Assembly: GCA_035325905.1 (NCBI GenBank)
Contig: DAOKYY010000034.1
Coordinates: forward strand, 1 to 32,757
Length of the DNA stretch: 32,757 nt
DNA from: DYGX01 sp035325905
GTDB taxonomy: Bacteria > Chloroflexota > Anaerolineae > Aggregatilineales > Aggregatilineaceae
Direction of reading: 5' to 3'
Both the position numbers and the translations under genes were made by a program. The notes under the pieces were generated by a model that was not told where the DNA came from, made no database searches, and saw nothing but the letters and a program-made list of their open reading frames with translations. This document shows, piece by piece, positions 1-7,088 of the stretch; within the stretch, counting starts at the first letter, position 1; each line of letters starts with the position of its first letter.

Positions 1-342
1 CTGCCTAGCGAGCTTGAAGACGCGGGCAAAGTGGACGGCGCCAACTTCTTCCAGATTTACTGGCGGATCTTCATGCCCCAGGCCAAGCCGCTGGTCGCGA
101 CATTGTTCGTGCTGGGCTTTATGGCGCGCTGGAATGACTTTCTGGGGCCGCTGATCTACGTGCAGCGCGAAGACCTGTACACGCTGCCGCTGCAACTGGC
201 GCGGCTGAACACGCTTTATATTCAGAAGTGGTCGATGCTGATGGCCGGGTCGATGATCGCCTTGCTGCCGATCCTGATCCTGTTCCTGCTGTTGCAGCGG
301 TTCTTTATCGAAAGCGTCGCTTTTTCGGGTCTTAAAGGATGA
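1..342 (+). CDS. Carbohydrate ABC transporter permease, MalG type (5'-truncated by window edge)
   Basis: C-terminal 113 residues of an inner-membrane permease of the MalG/CUT1 class; the reading frame is open from base 1 and the start lies outside the window. The visible part begins in the cytoplasmic EAA loop (EDAGKVDGANFFQIYWRIFMP, with the invariant Gly and the terminal Pro), which docks on the ATPase. After it come two hydrophobic segments and the C-terminal block ILFLLLQRFF, typical of MalG-type permeases. It overlaps the following GH43 gene by four bases (ATGA), so the two are very likely co-translated. The downstream arabinan-active hydrolases suggest that the cargo is an arabino-oligosaccharide or arabinose-containing sugar. 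The family is certain; the substrate is inferred from context only. Confidence 0.9.
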   Translation: MPSELEDAGKVDGANFFQIYWRIFMPQAKPLVATLFVLGFMARWNDFLGPLIYVQREDLYTLPLQLARLNTLYIQKWSMLMAGSMIALLPILILFLLLQRFFIESVAFSGLKG

Positions 343-1409
343 GGTCGATGCTTCTTGCCCGGTTTTCCCGGCGATTGAGCTGGCTGGCGTTGGTCGTGGC
401 GCTCGCCCTGTTCACCAGGACGGAACTTGTGATGGCCCAAGAATCGACTTTCCGCAACCCGGTGCTGGCCTTCAAAGGCGCCGATCCCTGGATGGTCTAC
501 CACGAGGGGAACTACTACCTGATCGCCACGTCCGGCACGTCCGAGTTCTTCATGCGCCAATCGCCCACCATCGCCGGGCTGCAAAGCGCCAAGCCGGTGC
601 GCGTCTGGCAAGACTACACGCCCGACCGCTGCTGCAACATGTGGGCGCCGGAGCTGCACCTGCTCGACGGCCCCAACGGCCCGCGCTGGTACCTGTACTA
701 CACCGCCGGTCCGCACAGCGCGGACTTCGGCTTGACGCAGCGCACGCATGTCCTCGAAAGCGAGGGGGCCGACCCGCTCGGACCCTATACGTACAAAGCG
801 CGCGTCTTCGATCCCAATCACGACACGCCGCAGCTTGACGGCAGCGTGCTCCAGTGGGAGGGCAAGCTCTACTTCCTGGTTTCGGTGTGGGACGAATACG
901 GCCAGAGCCTGTACATCGCGCCGATGAGCGATCCCTGGACCATCAGCGGCGACCGCGTGCGTATCTCCACCCCTGACCTCGACTGGGAGCGCCATCTGTG
1001 GACCGTCAACGAGGGGCCGATCGCGCTGATTAACGGCGAGCGGTTGTTCATCATCTACTCGGCCAGCGCGTGCTGGGGGCCGGAGTACAAGCTTGGGATG
1101 CTGACCTTCACCGGCGACGACGTGCTCGACCCGGCTGCCTGGACCAAGCACCCGGAGCCGGTCTTCGAGAAATCTGAGGAGAACGGCGTCTTCGGGCCGG
1201 GGCACAACAGCTTCTTCAAGTCGCCTGACGGGACGGAAGACTGGATTCTCTACCACGCGAACGACTCGCCCGAAGGCGTCTGCGACAACCGCCGCACCAC
1301 GCGCGCGCAACCGTTCACCTGGAACGAGGACGGCACGCCAAATTTCGGCGTCCCGGTTTCGCTGGACACCGAACTCCCTGTGCCGTCCGGCGAGCAGGCA
1401 GCGCCATGA
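339..1409 (+). CDS. Secreted GH43 glycoside hydrolase, probable exo-alpha-L-arabinofuranosidase
   Basis: 356 residues. An N-terminal signal peptide is visible (basic residues 8-12, hydrophobic 13-25, likely cut after Met-Ala near residue 33), so the enzyme acts outside the membrane. The mature part is a single five-bladed GH43 propeller. The three expected acidic residues are in place: Asp49 in GADPWMVY (base), Asp167 in QLDGSVL (pKa modulator) and Glu225 in NEGPIAL (acid). The block MRQSPTIAGL followed by WAPELH resembles exo-1,5-arabinofuranosidases such as Araf43A, but a xylosidase or other GH43 activity cannot be excluded. The start at 339 overlaps the permease stop (ATGA); an in-frame ATG at 348 would also leave a full signal peptide. 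The stop overlaps the next GH43 gene by another ATGA, so the genes are translationally coupled. Confidence 0.9.
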   Translation: MRSMLLARFSRRLSWLALVVALALFTRTELVMAQESTFRNPVLAFKGADPWMVYHEGNYYLIATSGTSEFFMRQSPTIAGLQSAKPVRVWQDYTPDRCCNMWAPELHLLDGPNGPRWYLYYTAGPHSADFGLTQRTHVLESEGADPLGPYTYKARVFDPNHDTPQLDGSVLQWEGKLYFLVSVWDEYGQSLYIAPMSDPWTISGDRVRISTPDLDWERHLWTVNEGPIALINGERLFIIYSASACWGPEYKLGMLTFTGDDVLDPAAWTKHPEPVFEKSEENGVFGPGHNSFFKSPDGTEDWILYHANDSPEGVCDNRRTTRAQPFTWNEDGTPNFGVPVSLDTELPVPSGEQAAP

Positions 1410-2461
1410 TGCAGCGCCGCCGGTTTCTGAAAGCGAGCATCCTGGCGGGCGCGGGTCTGCTGGCCGGCCGTCTGCCCGCCCCGGCGCGCGCCCAGGGGCC
1501 AACGCCCGCGCCGTCTGATGGAGATGACACGCCTATGCCTGCCAGCCTGGAGTTATCGGGGACGATTCGTGGGGTGCACGATCCGTGCATCATCCGCGAG
1601 GGCGACACGTACCACCTGTTCTGCACCGGGCCAGGGCTGATGGCGCGCTCGTCCCCTGACCTGCTGGCCTGGAAACTGCACGACGACGTGTTCAAGACGC
1701 GGCCGGCGTGGGCGGCAGAAGCAATCGAGGGCCTCGATAGCCTGTGGGCGCCGGACATCTCGTACTATAACGGGCTGTTCCACCTGTACTACTCCGCCTC
1801 AACCTTCGGCAGCAACCGGTCGGCCATCGGGTTGGCGACGACGCCAACGCTGGATCGCGAATCGCCCGATTTCGCCTGGACGGATCGCGGCATGGTGATC
1901 GAGTCGTGGCTGACCGACGACTGGAACGCCATCGACCCCAACCTGATCCTCGACGAAGACGGCGCGCCCTGGCTGGCGTTCGGCAGCCACTGGGGCGGGA
2001 TCAAGCTGCGCCGGCTCGACCCGGACACCGGGCTGCTGTCCGCCGAGGACGATACGCTCTACGCGCTCGCCAGCCGCCCCGAAAAACCGCGCGCGATTGA
2101 AGCGCCGTTCATCATCCGGCATGGCGGCGCGTATTATCTGTTCGTCTCGTTTGACGCCTGCTGCCGGGGGATCGACAGCACTTACAACGTGGTCGTGGGT
2201 CGCGCCGGGCGCGTCACCGGCCCGTATGTGGATCGCGCCGGCACGCCGATGCTTGAGGGCGGCGGCGCGCGTGTCATCGCCGGAGACGAGCACTGGCGCG
2301 GGCCGGGACATAACGCGGTTCTACAGGAAGACAGCGGCGACAAGCTGGTCTATCACGCCTACGACGCGACCTTCGGCGGCCTGCCGACGCTGCGTATCTC
2401 GCCCCTCGAATGGGACGCGGACGGCTGGCCGTTCATCCCTCCGGCGGAATCACCGGGATAA
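1406..2461 (+). CDS. GH43 endo-1,5-alpha-L-arabinanase with Tat-like signal
   Basis: 351 residues. The N-terminus has a twin-arginine-type leader (RRRFLKAS, residues 4-11, then an Ala/Gly/Leu-rich stretch to about residue 29), suggesting folded export. The catalytic domain has the GH43 triad Asp59 (GVHDPCII), Asp177 (NAIDPNL) and Glu232 (IEAPFII). The blocks FGSHWGGIKL (192-201) and FDACCRGIDSTYNVVVGR are hallmarks of endo-arabinanases (AbnA type) that cut internal alpha-1,5 bonds of linear arabinan. GPGHN near residue 300 supplies the His often involved in the central Ca/water site. It starts inside the stop of the previous GH43 (ATGA overlap). With the exo-acting neighbour it would release arabino-oligosaccharides and arabinose outside the cell. 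The assignment is from motifs; activity is not proven. Confidence 0.93.
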   Translation: MMQRRRFLKASILAGAGLLAGRLPAPARAQGPTPAPSDGDDTPMPASLELSGTIRGVHDPCIIREGDTYHLFCTGPGLMARSSPDLLAWKLHDDVFKTRPAWAAEAIEGLDSLWAPDISYYNGLFHLYYSASTFGSNRSAIGLATTPTLDRESPDFAWTDRGMVIESWLTDDWNAIDPNLILDEDGAPWLAFGSHWGGIKLRRLDPDTGLLSAEDDTLYALASRPEKPRAIEAPFIIRHGGAYYLFVSFDACCRGIDSTYNVVVGRAGRVTGPYVDRAGTPMLEGGGARVIAGDEHWRGPGHNAVLQEDSGDKLVYHAYDATFGGLPTLRISPLEWDADGWPFIPPAESPG

Positions 2462-2466
2462 TCGGC

Positions 2467-3420
2467 GTGGGAGAAACCTACACCAACCCGGTCTATCCCC
2501 GCTACCTGGCCGATCCGTTCGTCTTGCGGCACGCGGGGCTGTTCTACGCCTATGGGACCGCCCCGCACGGGCCGCAGCGCCAGGTTTTCCCGGTGCTGAC
2601 CTCGCCGGACCTGGTCCGCTGGGAACAGCGGGGCTGGGCGTTGACCCTGCCCGCCGGGGCGGATGACGCCTGGGCGCCGGAAGTCGCGTTCGATGGGCGC
2701 CAATTCCACCTGTACTACTCGGCGCATGGCATCGGCGGGCGCGACCATCAACTACGCGTGGCGACCAGCCCCCGGCCAGCCGGGCCGTTCGCGGACTGCG
2801 GCGCGCCGCTGATCCCGGACGATCCCTTCACCATCGACGCGCACCCGTTCCAGGACGCCGACGGCGCGTGGTACCTGTTCTACGCGCGCGATTTTCTGGA
2901 GCCGGACGGCGCGCAACGAGTTGGCACCGGGATTGTCGTGGACCGGCTGCTGGAGATGACGGCCCTCGCCGGAGAGCCGCGCGTGGCCGTCCGCCCGCAC
3001 GCGGACTGGCACCTGTTCCAGGCGCAGCGCCCGATGTACGGCGGCGTCTACGACTGGCACACGGTCGAGGGGCCGGCGCTGCGCGTCCACCAGGGCCGGT
3101 ATTACTGCTTCTATAGCGGCGGCGCGTGGGAGCGCGACAATTACGGCGTGTCCTACGTCGTCGCCGATCACCCGCTTGGCCCCTATCGCGCTCCCGCGCA
3201 TGGCGATGGCCCGCTGCTGCGCTCGGTTCCGGGGCGGGTGATCGGGCCGGGTCACAACTCGTTCTGCCTGTCGCCGGACGGCACGCAGGAGATCATCGTG
3301 TATCACGGCTGGGACGCGGCGCGGACCGCGCGCCTGATGCGGATCGACCGCCTGCAATGGGACGGCGACCATCCGATCCTCGACGGCCCGACCTGGACGC
3401 CGCAGCCCGCCCCGCCGTAG
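2467..3420 (+). CDS. GH43 glycoside hydrolase without signal peptide, probable cytosolic arabinofuranosidase
   Basis: 317 residues from the GTG at 2467, six bases after the arabinanase stop. This start places the conserved TYTNPVYPRYLADPF at the very N-terminus, as in intracellular GH43 enzymes. An in-frame ATG at 2410 would overlap the upstream gene by 52 bases, add 19 residues with no signal character, and lacks a ribosome binding site. Catalytic residues are Asp16 (LADPFV), Asp124 (IDAHPF) and Glu201 (VEGPAL); WAPE (69-72) and GPGHNSF are also present. No export signal is seen, so it probably trims imported arabino-oligosaccharides in the cytosol. It is last in the rightward operon and ends eight bases before the convergent DUF89 gene, with no obvious hairpin terminator between them. 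The exact glycosidic specificity is uncertain. Confidence 0.87.
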   Translation: MGETYTNPVYPRYLADPFVLRHAGLFYAYGTAPHGPQRQVFPVLTSPDLVRWEQRGWALTLPAGADDAWAPEVAFDGRQFHLYYSAHGIGGRDHQLRVATSPRPAGPFADCGAPLIPDDPFTIDAHPFQDADGAWYLFYARDFLEPDGAQRVGTGIVVDRLLEMTALAGEPRVAVRPHADWHLFQAQRPMYGGVYDWHTVEGPALRVHQGRYYCFYSGGAWERDNYGVSYVVADHPLGPYRAPAHGDGPLLRSVPGRVIGPGHNSFCLSPDGTQEIIVYHGWDAARTARLMRIDRLQWDGDHPILDGPTWTPQPAPP

Positions 3421-3428
3421 AGCGTCCC

Positions 3429-4619
3429 TTAGCGGGCAGGCGCTCCGGCGAACTGGATCACGCCATAGCGACCGGTCGTGCGCCACCCGGCGTCTTCGCC
3501 GTCCAGGGCGCGAAGCCGCGCCGGGTCCACCCCGGCCAGCGCGTCGCTCTTGATGCTGCGCAGCGCGACAATCGGCCCCGGAAAGGTGCGCACAGCCTCG
3601 GCGAACGAGGCGCGCTCGTCCCACACGGCGTCGCCGACCACGCGCCGGTAGTTGACATCGCCCTTGAAGATCGTGACGCGCGCCCGGCTCATGACCTGCC
3701 GCATGGCGGGCGGCATTTCCCACAAGAATCGACCGCTGGTCCACAGCGGCGGCGCGGCCAGCCGCAGACGCGCCTCGTCCCACGCCCGGCGCAGCCGCTC
3801 CGCCAGCGCGCGGGGCCGCCCGCCGTACTGCTCCAGCGCGGCAAGGGTCTGCCAGACATCAGGAATAGTCGTGTCCGAAACAAACACCGGATAGGCTTTG
3901 ACGTGGATCACCACCCGGTGCCCGTCCGCGATCAGCGCGTCCGCCAGCGCCAGGTCAATCGCCAGCTCCAGCCCGGCGTTATCGATCACCAGGTGCACCG
4001 GCCCGGCATCCGGCGGCGCGGCAGCCAGGTATTCGACCAGCGCGACGCGATCGTCGACCAGCAGATCATCCTCCGACGCCGACTCGCCGACCAGGTCCCC
4101 TGCGACGTGGCTGAGGTCGGCCCGGTTGCCCCACAGGGACGCCAGCAGCAGGTGATACACGCGGTCCGGGTCCGCCTCCTCAACCGCCAGCGCCTGATCA
4201 AACGCGGTCCACAGGCGCTCGCTCGCCAGCTCGGCCTGCTTGATCGGGGCAAACGGGTCGCGCCCGGTCTCACGCCAGCGCACCGCCTGGATCAAATGCC
4301 GGTAGAGGAAGGTTTCGGCGAAAAACCACGCGTTATGCTGCCAGGTCAGCGGCCGGATGCGCGCGCGCTGCTCGCGGTAGGCGGCAGCCCAGTCCTCATA
4401 ATCCGGGGCAGGAGCCGGCTCATCGGCCAGCATTGGGATCGGCGCGCCGTCCAGCAGCTCCTGGCGCAGGCGCCCGATCGCCGCCTGGACGCTGGCCGGG
4501 TAATCCGGGTTGGCCTCCTGCACTTCGCGCAGGATGCGCGGCATGCGCTCGGTCATGGTGTGGTGGGCAAACCCATTGTCCATCGTGAGCGGGCTGGGGC
4601 GCCCGGCAGGTGAAGCCAT
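3429..4619 (-). CDS. DUF89 / ARMT1-like metal-dependent phosphatase
   Basis: 396 residues. The DUF89 fold is recognised by WQHNAWFFAETFLYRHLI (93-110), GNRADLS (164-170), VIDNAGLEL (211-219), the Lys of VKAYPVFVSD (240-249) and FKGDVNYRR (318-326). Asp213, Asn214 and Asp321 match the metal ligands of the family, and RSIKSD near the C-terminus corresponds to its RTxK-like phosphate-binding motif. Characterised DUF89 proteins are damage-control phosphatases acting on sugar phosphates and phosphometabolites, so a house-cleaning role beside arabinose phosphate metabolism is plausible but inferred. The start at 4619 is preceded by an AGGA Shine-Dalgarno eight bases upstream. It faces the GH43 operon tail to tail and has its own promoter, so it is probably not in the sugar operon. 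Confidence 0.85.
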   Translation of the reverse strand: MASPAGRPSPLTMDNGFAHHTMTERMPRILREVQEANPDYPASVQAAIGRLRQELLDGAPIPMLADEPAPAPDYEDWAAAYREQRARIRPLTWQHNAWFFAETFLYRHLIQAVRWRETGRDPFAPIKQAELASERLWTAFDQALAVEEADPDRVYHLLLASLWGNRADLSHVAGDLVGESASEDDLLVDDRVALVEYLAAAPPDAGPVHLVIDNAGLELAIDLALADALIADGHRVVIHVKAYPVFVSDTTIPDVWQTLAALEQYGGRPRALAERLRRAWDEARLRLAAPPLWTSGRFLWEMPPAMRQVMSRARVTIFKGDVNYRRVVGDAVWDERASFAEAVRTFPGPIVALRSIKSDALAGVDPARLRALDGEDAGWRTTGRYGVIQFAGAPAR

Positions 4620-4684
4620 CGCAGCATCCTCTCATGCGAAGCGTGCCGCCTTTCACTCGACCGGCCTCGGCGGCAATCCCGCCG

Positions 4685-4714
4685 ATCATAAGCGAGCGAA
4701 CCTGTTTAAGCCAA
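4685..4714 (-). promoter_or_regulatory. Probable sigma70-type promoter for the DUF89 gene
   Basis: Read on the minus strand, TTGGCT (4714-4709) and TATGAT (4690-4685) are separated by 18 bases, about 65 bases before the DUF89 start. The -35 matches consensus at only four of six positions. Confidence 0.45.
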
Positions 4715-4749
4715 CATGCATCGGCTGCGCTGAAACTACGGCGGCGGGG

Positions 4750-4783
4750 AAAACAAAAGCCAGGGCGACCGCGATCGCCCTGG
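4750..4783 (-). terminator. Rho-independent terminator of the LysM gene
   Basis: A perfect 9-bp stem (CCAGGGCGA with TCGCCCTGG, 4760-4768 and 4775-4783) has a 6-base loop. On the minus strand it is followed by a T-rich tract (4758-4750, TTTTGTTTT). It lies about 40 bases after the stop of the LysM-SH3 gene and upstream of the DUF89 promoter. Confidence 0.85.
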
Positions 4784-4825
4784 CCTGAGCAGTGGCTATG
4801 TTGTTGCGCCAAGTTGCGCTGTGGC

Positions 4826-5506
4826 TTAGCCAGGCCCCTGCGGCAGCGCGACGACGTACACCAGCGAGGGGTCGGCAGTGACCCAGCAGTTGCCGCTGGC
4901 GTCGGTCACGCAGGTCACGCGCCACCACAGGCCATCGAAGCTGCGCCCGGTCACGTGGGCTTGCTCGCCGGGGCGCATCACGCCTTCGACCGCGTAGTTG
5001 AGGCCGGGGCCAGAGCGCAGGCGCACGTAGCTGTATGCGATCAGGTACGCCGGCGGCGTGCTAACCACATCCCCCGACGGCACCGGGATCGTCAGCAGTT
5101 GCCCGACGAAGATGCGGCTGGGGTTCGTGATCCCGTTGATCTGGGCCAGCAAAGCCATCGACACGTTGAAGCGGCGCGCGATCCCGAACAGGGTGTCACC
5201 CGGCTGCACGCGGTACGATGTCTGATCGCCAGGCACGGGCTGCGGGACCGGCTGCGGCCCAGTTGGGACGACGCACAGAGCCTGCCCGGCGTAGATCAGG
5301 TTCGAATTCGCCAGGCCATTGGCGGCGCGCAACGTTGCAACGGTCGTGTTATAGCGCAGCGCGATGCGGAACAGGTTCTCGCCGCGCTGGACGGTGTGAT
5401 ACTGCTGGCAGAGCGCCGACGCCTCCGACACGGATGCGGCGGCAAGCGAGCTGGCGACTATCATCAGAACCGCCAGAAGGAACAGAAGCGAACGATTGCG
5501 ACGCAT
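4826..5506 (-). CDS. Secreted LysM-LysM-SH3b cell-envelope binding protein
   Basis: 226 residues. Signal peptide: MRRNR, hydrophobic residues 6-24, probable cleavage after Ala29 or Ala31. Two LysM repeats follow: residues 36-79 (YHTVQRGENLFRIALRYN) and 98-140 (YRVQPGDTLFGIARRFN), joined by a Pro-rich linker. A bacterial SH3-like domain spans roughly 158-212 (VRLRSGPGLNYAVEGVM, then WWRV). LysM and SH3b both bind cell-wall polymers or peptides. There is no catalytic domain, so this is a wall-attached or adaptor protein and not a hydrolase. The three Cys residues of the mature part (33, 78, 199) plus Cys207 could form disulfides. A GGGAGG Shine-Dalgarno sits about 10 bases upstream. It is a single gene closed by the terminator at 4750-4783. 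Confidence 0.9.
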   Translation of the reverse strand: MRRNRSLLFLLAVLMIVASSLAAASVSEASALCQQYHTVQRGENLFRIALRYNTTVATLRAANGLANSNLIYAGQALCVVPTGPQPVPQPVPGDQTSYRVQPGDTLFGIARRFNVSMALLAQINGITNPSRIFVGQLLTIPVPSGDVVSTPPAYLIAYSYVRLRSGPGLNYAVEGVMRPGEQAHVTGRSFDGLWWRVTCVTDASGNCWVTADPSLVYVVALPQGPG

Positions 5507-5653
5507 GGCCTGGGGCCTCCCTGAACGTGCTGTGTACTTGCGTACTCGGTGATGATTTCAGCATAAGCGTCTTCCCGCCGGGGTTCATCCGTCTTCCGGC
5601 GGATGGCTCGTCTGACCTTCGGAGGATTCTTCACAATCGAGGACCGGTCGCGG

Positions 5654-5686
5654 AAAAAAAACTGAGCGGGCTTGTAGCCCGCTCAG
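5654..5686 (-). terminator. Rho-independent terminator of the ParB-like gene
   Basis: An 11-bp perfect stem (CTGAGCGGGCT with AGCCCGCTCAG, 5662-5672 and 5676-5686) has a 3-base loop. On the minus strand it is followed by eight Ts (5661-5654). It lies 50 bases after the stop of the ParB-like gene. Confidence 0.93.
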
Positions 5687-5735
5687 CGATAGAAAGGATG
5701 GCTGGAGGGGAAACCAGCGGCGCGCCAGGCAACCG

Positions 5736-6224
5736 CTAGGCCGCCACATCCCACACCGTCACGATGGCGTCGATGTGGCTCTGCTTGAGCATCCGCGCCA
5801 CCGAGATGCGGTGATGGCCGTCGATCACGAAGTAGCGCCCGCCGACTTCAATCAGCTCCACCGGCGGCAGAGGCTTGCCTTTCAGAATGGCCGTCGCCAC
5901 GCGCACCCAGCGGCTCTTGGTCCGATCGCTGAGTGGATAGAACTCGCTATCAAAGGCCGTTCCGCCGCCATCCACGCTGCCCTGAATGCAATCCAGCGGG
6001 ACGGCGCGCACGCCGTCTTCGTGGCGCCCGGACAGGCGGGTCATGTGGTGGGCACGCTCCAGGCTGTCCAGCCGCCGGAGCTGGCCGCGCAGTCGGCCGA
6101 CGAGCTTCTTCCAGCGCGCGGCGCGCAGCGAGTGATCGAACAACTGGATCGCCTGGGGCATGACCATTTCAGCCGTGGTCAGCTTGGTAGCGCGGAAATT
6201 AGGAGACATCAGCGGTGCATACAT
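5736..6224 (-). CDS. Stand-alone ParB-like (ParB/sulfiredoxin fold) domain protein
   Basis: 162 residues. The C-terminal third carries the ParB N-terminal-domain signature: a hydrophobic strand PPVELIEVGGRYFVIDG (120-136), then the nucleotide-binding motif DGHHRISVARM (135-145). ParB-family proteins use this site as a CTPase; relatives act as nucleases or kinases. There is no helix-turn-helix or dimerisation domain and no parA nearby, so chromosome segregation is not implied. The N-terminal 60 residues are basic and helical in character and not recognised; the central part is predicted to be loop-rich. A run of Gs about 7 bases upstream serves as Shine-Dalgarno. The gene is monocistronic, ending in the terminator at 5654-5686. 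Function unknown. Confidence 0.78.
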   Translation of the reverse strand: MYAPLMSPNFRATKLTTAEMVMPQAIQLFDHSLRAARWKKLVGRLRGQLRRLDSLERAHHMTRLSGRHEDGVRAVPLDCIQGSVDGGGTAFDSEFYPLSDRTKSRWVRVATAILKGKPLPPVELIEVGGRYFVIDGHHRISVARMLKQSHIDAIVTVWDVAA

Positions 6225-6390
6225 CGTGCGTCCCCCCTCTCTTCTCGCCGGGTGGCGCGGGCGCGCGACTGGCTTGTCATCGCGCCTTACACTTCTACGC
6301 TTTCAGGATAGAAGGGTTGCGGCCCTGACGCATCCGTCGAATGGCGGAGCGCCGGGGGAACCTTCGGGGGATTTTGCCCAAACCGGCGCG

Positions 6391-6419
6391 TTGCTCTTTT
6401 GGGCCGCCGACATTATGAT
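6391..6419 (+). promoter_or_regulatory. Sigma70-type promoter of mscL, in a 302-bp gene-free stretch
   Basis: TTGCTC (6391-6396) and TATGAT (6414-6419) are spaced by exactly 17 bases, giving a leader of about 100 bases before mscL. The rest of the 6225-6526 gap holds the ribosome binding sites of both divergent genes; no small gene or recognised RNA was seen there. Confidence 0.65.
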
Positions 6420-6526
6420 AGTATTATGCGCACTCTGACCTTCAAGGTAATTGAGCGGCGATGCGTTATTCGTGCGGCGTTAGCTCTTTGCGTCATCAAG
6501 CCGCACATCAAGAGGGAGGGACTGTC

Positions 6527-6988
6527 ATGCTTAAAGAGTTTCGCGACTTCATCATGCGAGGGAATGTCCTCGACCTGGCCGTAGGTATCATCATCGGCGC
6601 GGCGTTTACCACGGTGGTCAACTCGCTGGTGAACGATATCCTGATGCCGCCGATTGGCGTCCTGGTCGGCGGCGTAGACTTCTCGGAACTGGGCATCACG
6701 CTCAAAAACGCAAGCGGCGACGATCCAGAAGTTCGGATGGGCATCGGCCTCTTCATCAACGCCCTGATCAACTTCCTGATCGTGGCTGCCGCCGTCTTCT
6801 TCGTTATCAAGACGTTCAACTCGGCGATGGCCCGCGCGCGCCGCAAGGGCGAAGAAACGCCGCCGCCGCCGCTGGAGCCGACCGTCGAAGAACGGATGCT
6901 CGAGACGCTGCAGCAGATGGACGCTAAGCTTGGCCGGATGGCACCGGGCGCCCTACCGCCGACGCCCGGCACGCCCAGCGGAGACTGA
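6527..6988 (+). CDS. mscL: Large-conductance mechanosensitive channel MscL
   Basis: 153 residues; homopentameric inner-membrane channel that opens under membrane tension to release osmolytes during hypo-osmotic shock. The start at ATG 6527 has a GGGAGGG site six bases upstream and gives the family N-terminus MLKEFRDFIMRGNVLDLAVG; longer upstream frames are not needed. TM1 (residues 15-44) carries the Gly20/Gly24 spaced gate helix and MPPIG; TM2 is at about 76-98 (LINFLIVAAAVFFVIKTFN). The cytoplasmic end has a Pro-rich linker (EETPPPPLEP) and the short amphipathic helix VEERMLETLQQMDAKL, then an extra Pro/Gly tail, making it slightly longer than the 136-residue E. coli protein. Own promoter at 6391-6419; convergent with the isomerase gene. 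Confidence 0.97.
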   Translation: MLKEFRDFIMRGNVLDLAVGIIIGAAFTTVVNSLVNDILMPPIGVLVGGVDFSELGITLKNASGDDPEVRMGIGLFINALINFLIVAAAVFFVIKTFNSAMARARRKGEETPPPPLEPTVEERMLETLQQMDAKLGRMAPGALPPTPGTPSGD

Positions 6989-7023
6989 CGCGCTCCCCGC
7001 TACGCAGGGTAAACGATACGAAC

Positions 7024-7060
7024 AAAAAAACCCTGGGCGAATACGCTTCCGCTCAGGGTT
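7024..7060. terminator. Bidirectional rho-independent terminator between mscL and the ara operon
   Basis: An 11-bp stem with one G-T wobble (7029-7039 and 7050-7060) has a 10-base loop. On the minus strand it runs into seven Ts (7030-7024), a strong terminator for the leftward ara operon. On the plus strand the tail is only weakly T-rich, so it would be a weaker stop for mscL. Confidence 0.85.
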
Positions 7061-7088
7061 ATCGTTTGTAGCGGCGCCCAGGGCCGCG

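Noticed and set aside
222..1502. Long open frame antisense to the first GH43 genes
   Set aside because: Low-complexity Arg/Ala/Gly/Val-rich translation without domains; an artefact of high GC opposite a well-supported gene.
2410..2466. Upstream ATG start for the third GH43 gene
   Set aside because: Would overlap the arabinanase gene by 52 bases with no ribosome binding site and adds residues not seen in the family; GTG 2467 preferred, though not proven.
5736..6224. ParB chromosome-partitioning gene and nearby origin
   Set aside because: No parA, no helix-turn-helix, no parS-like or DnaA-box cluster seen, and no replication genes in the window.
6420..6526. Riboswitch in the mscL leader
   Set aside because: The 100-base leader has only a short GCGGC/GCCGC stem and no recognised aptamer motif.
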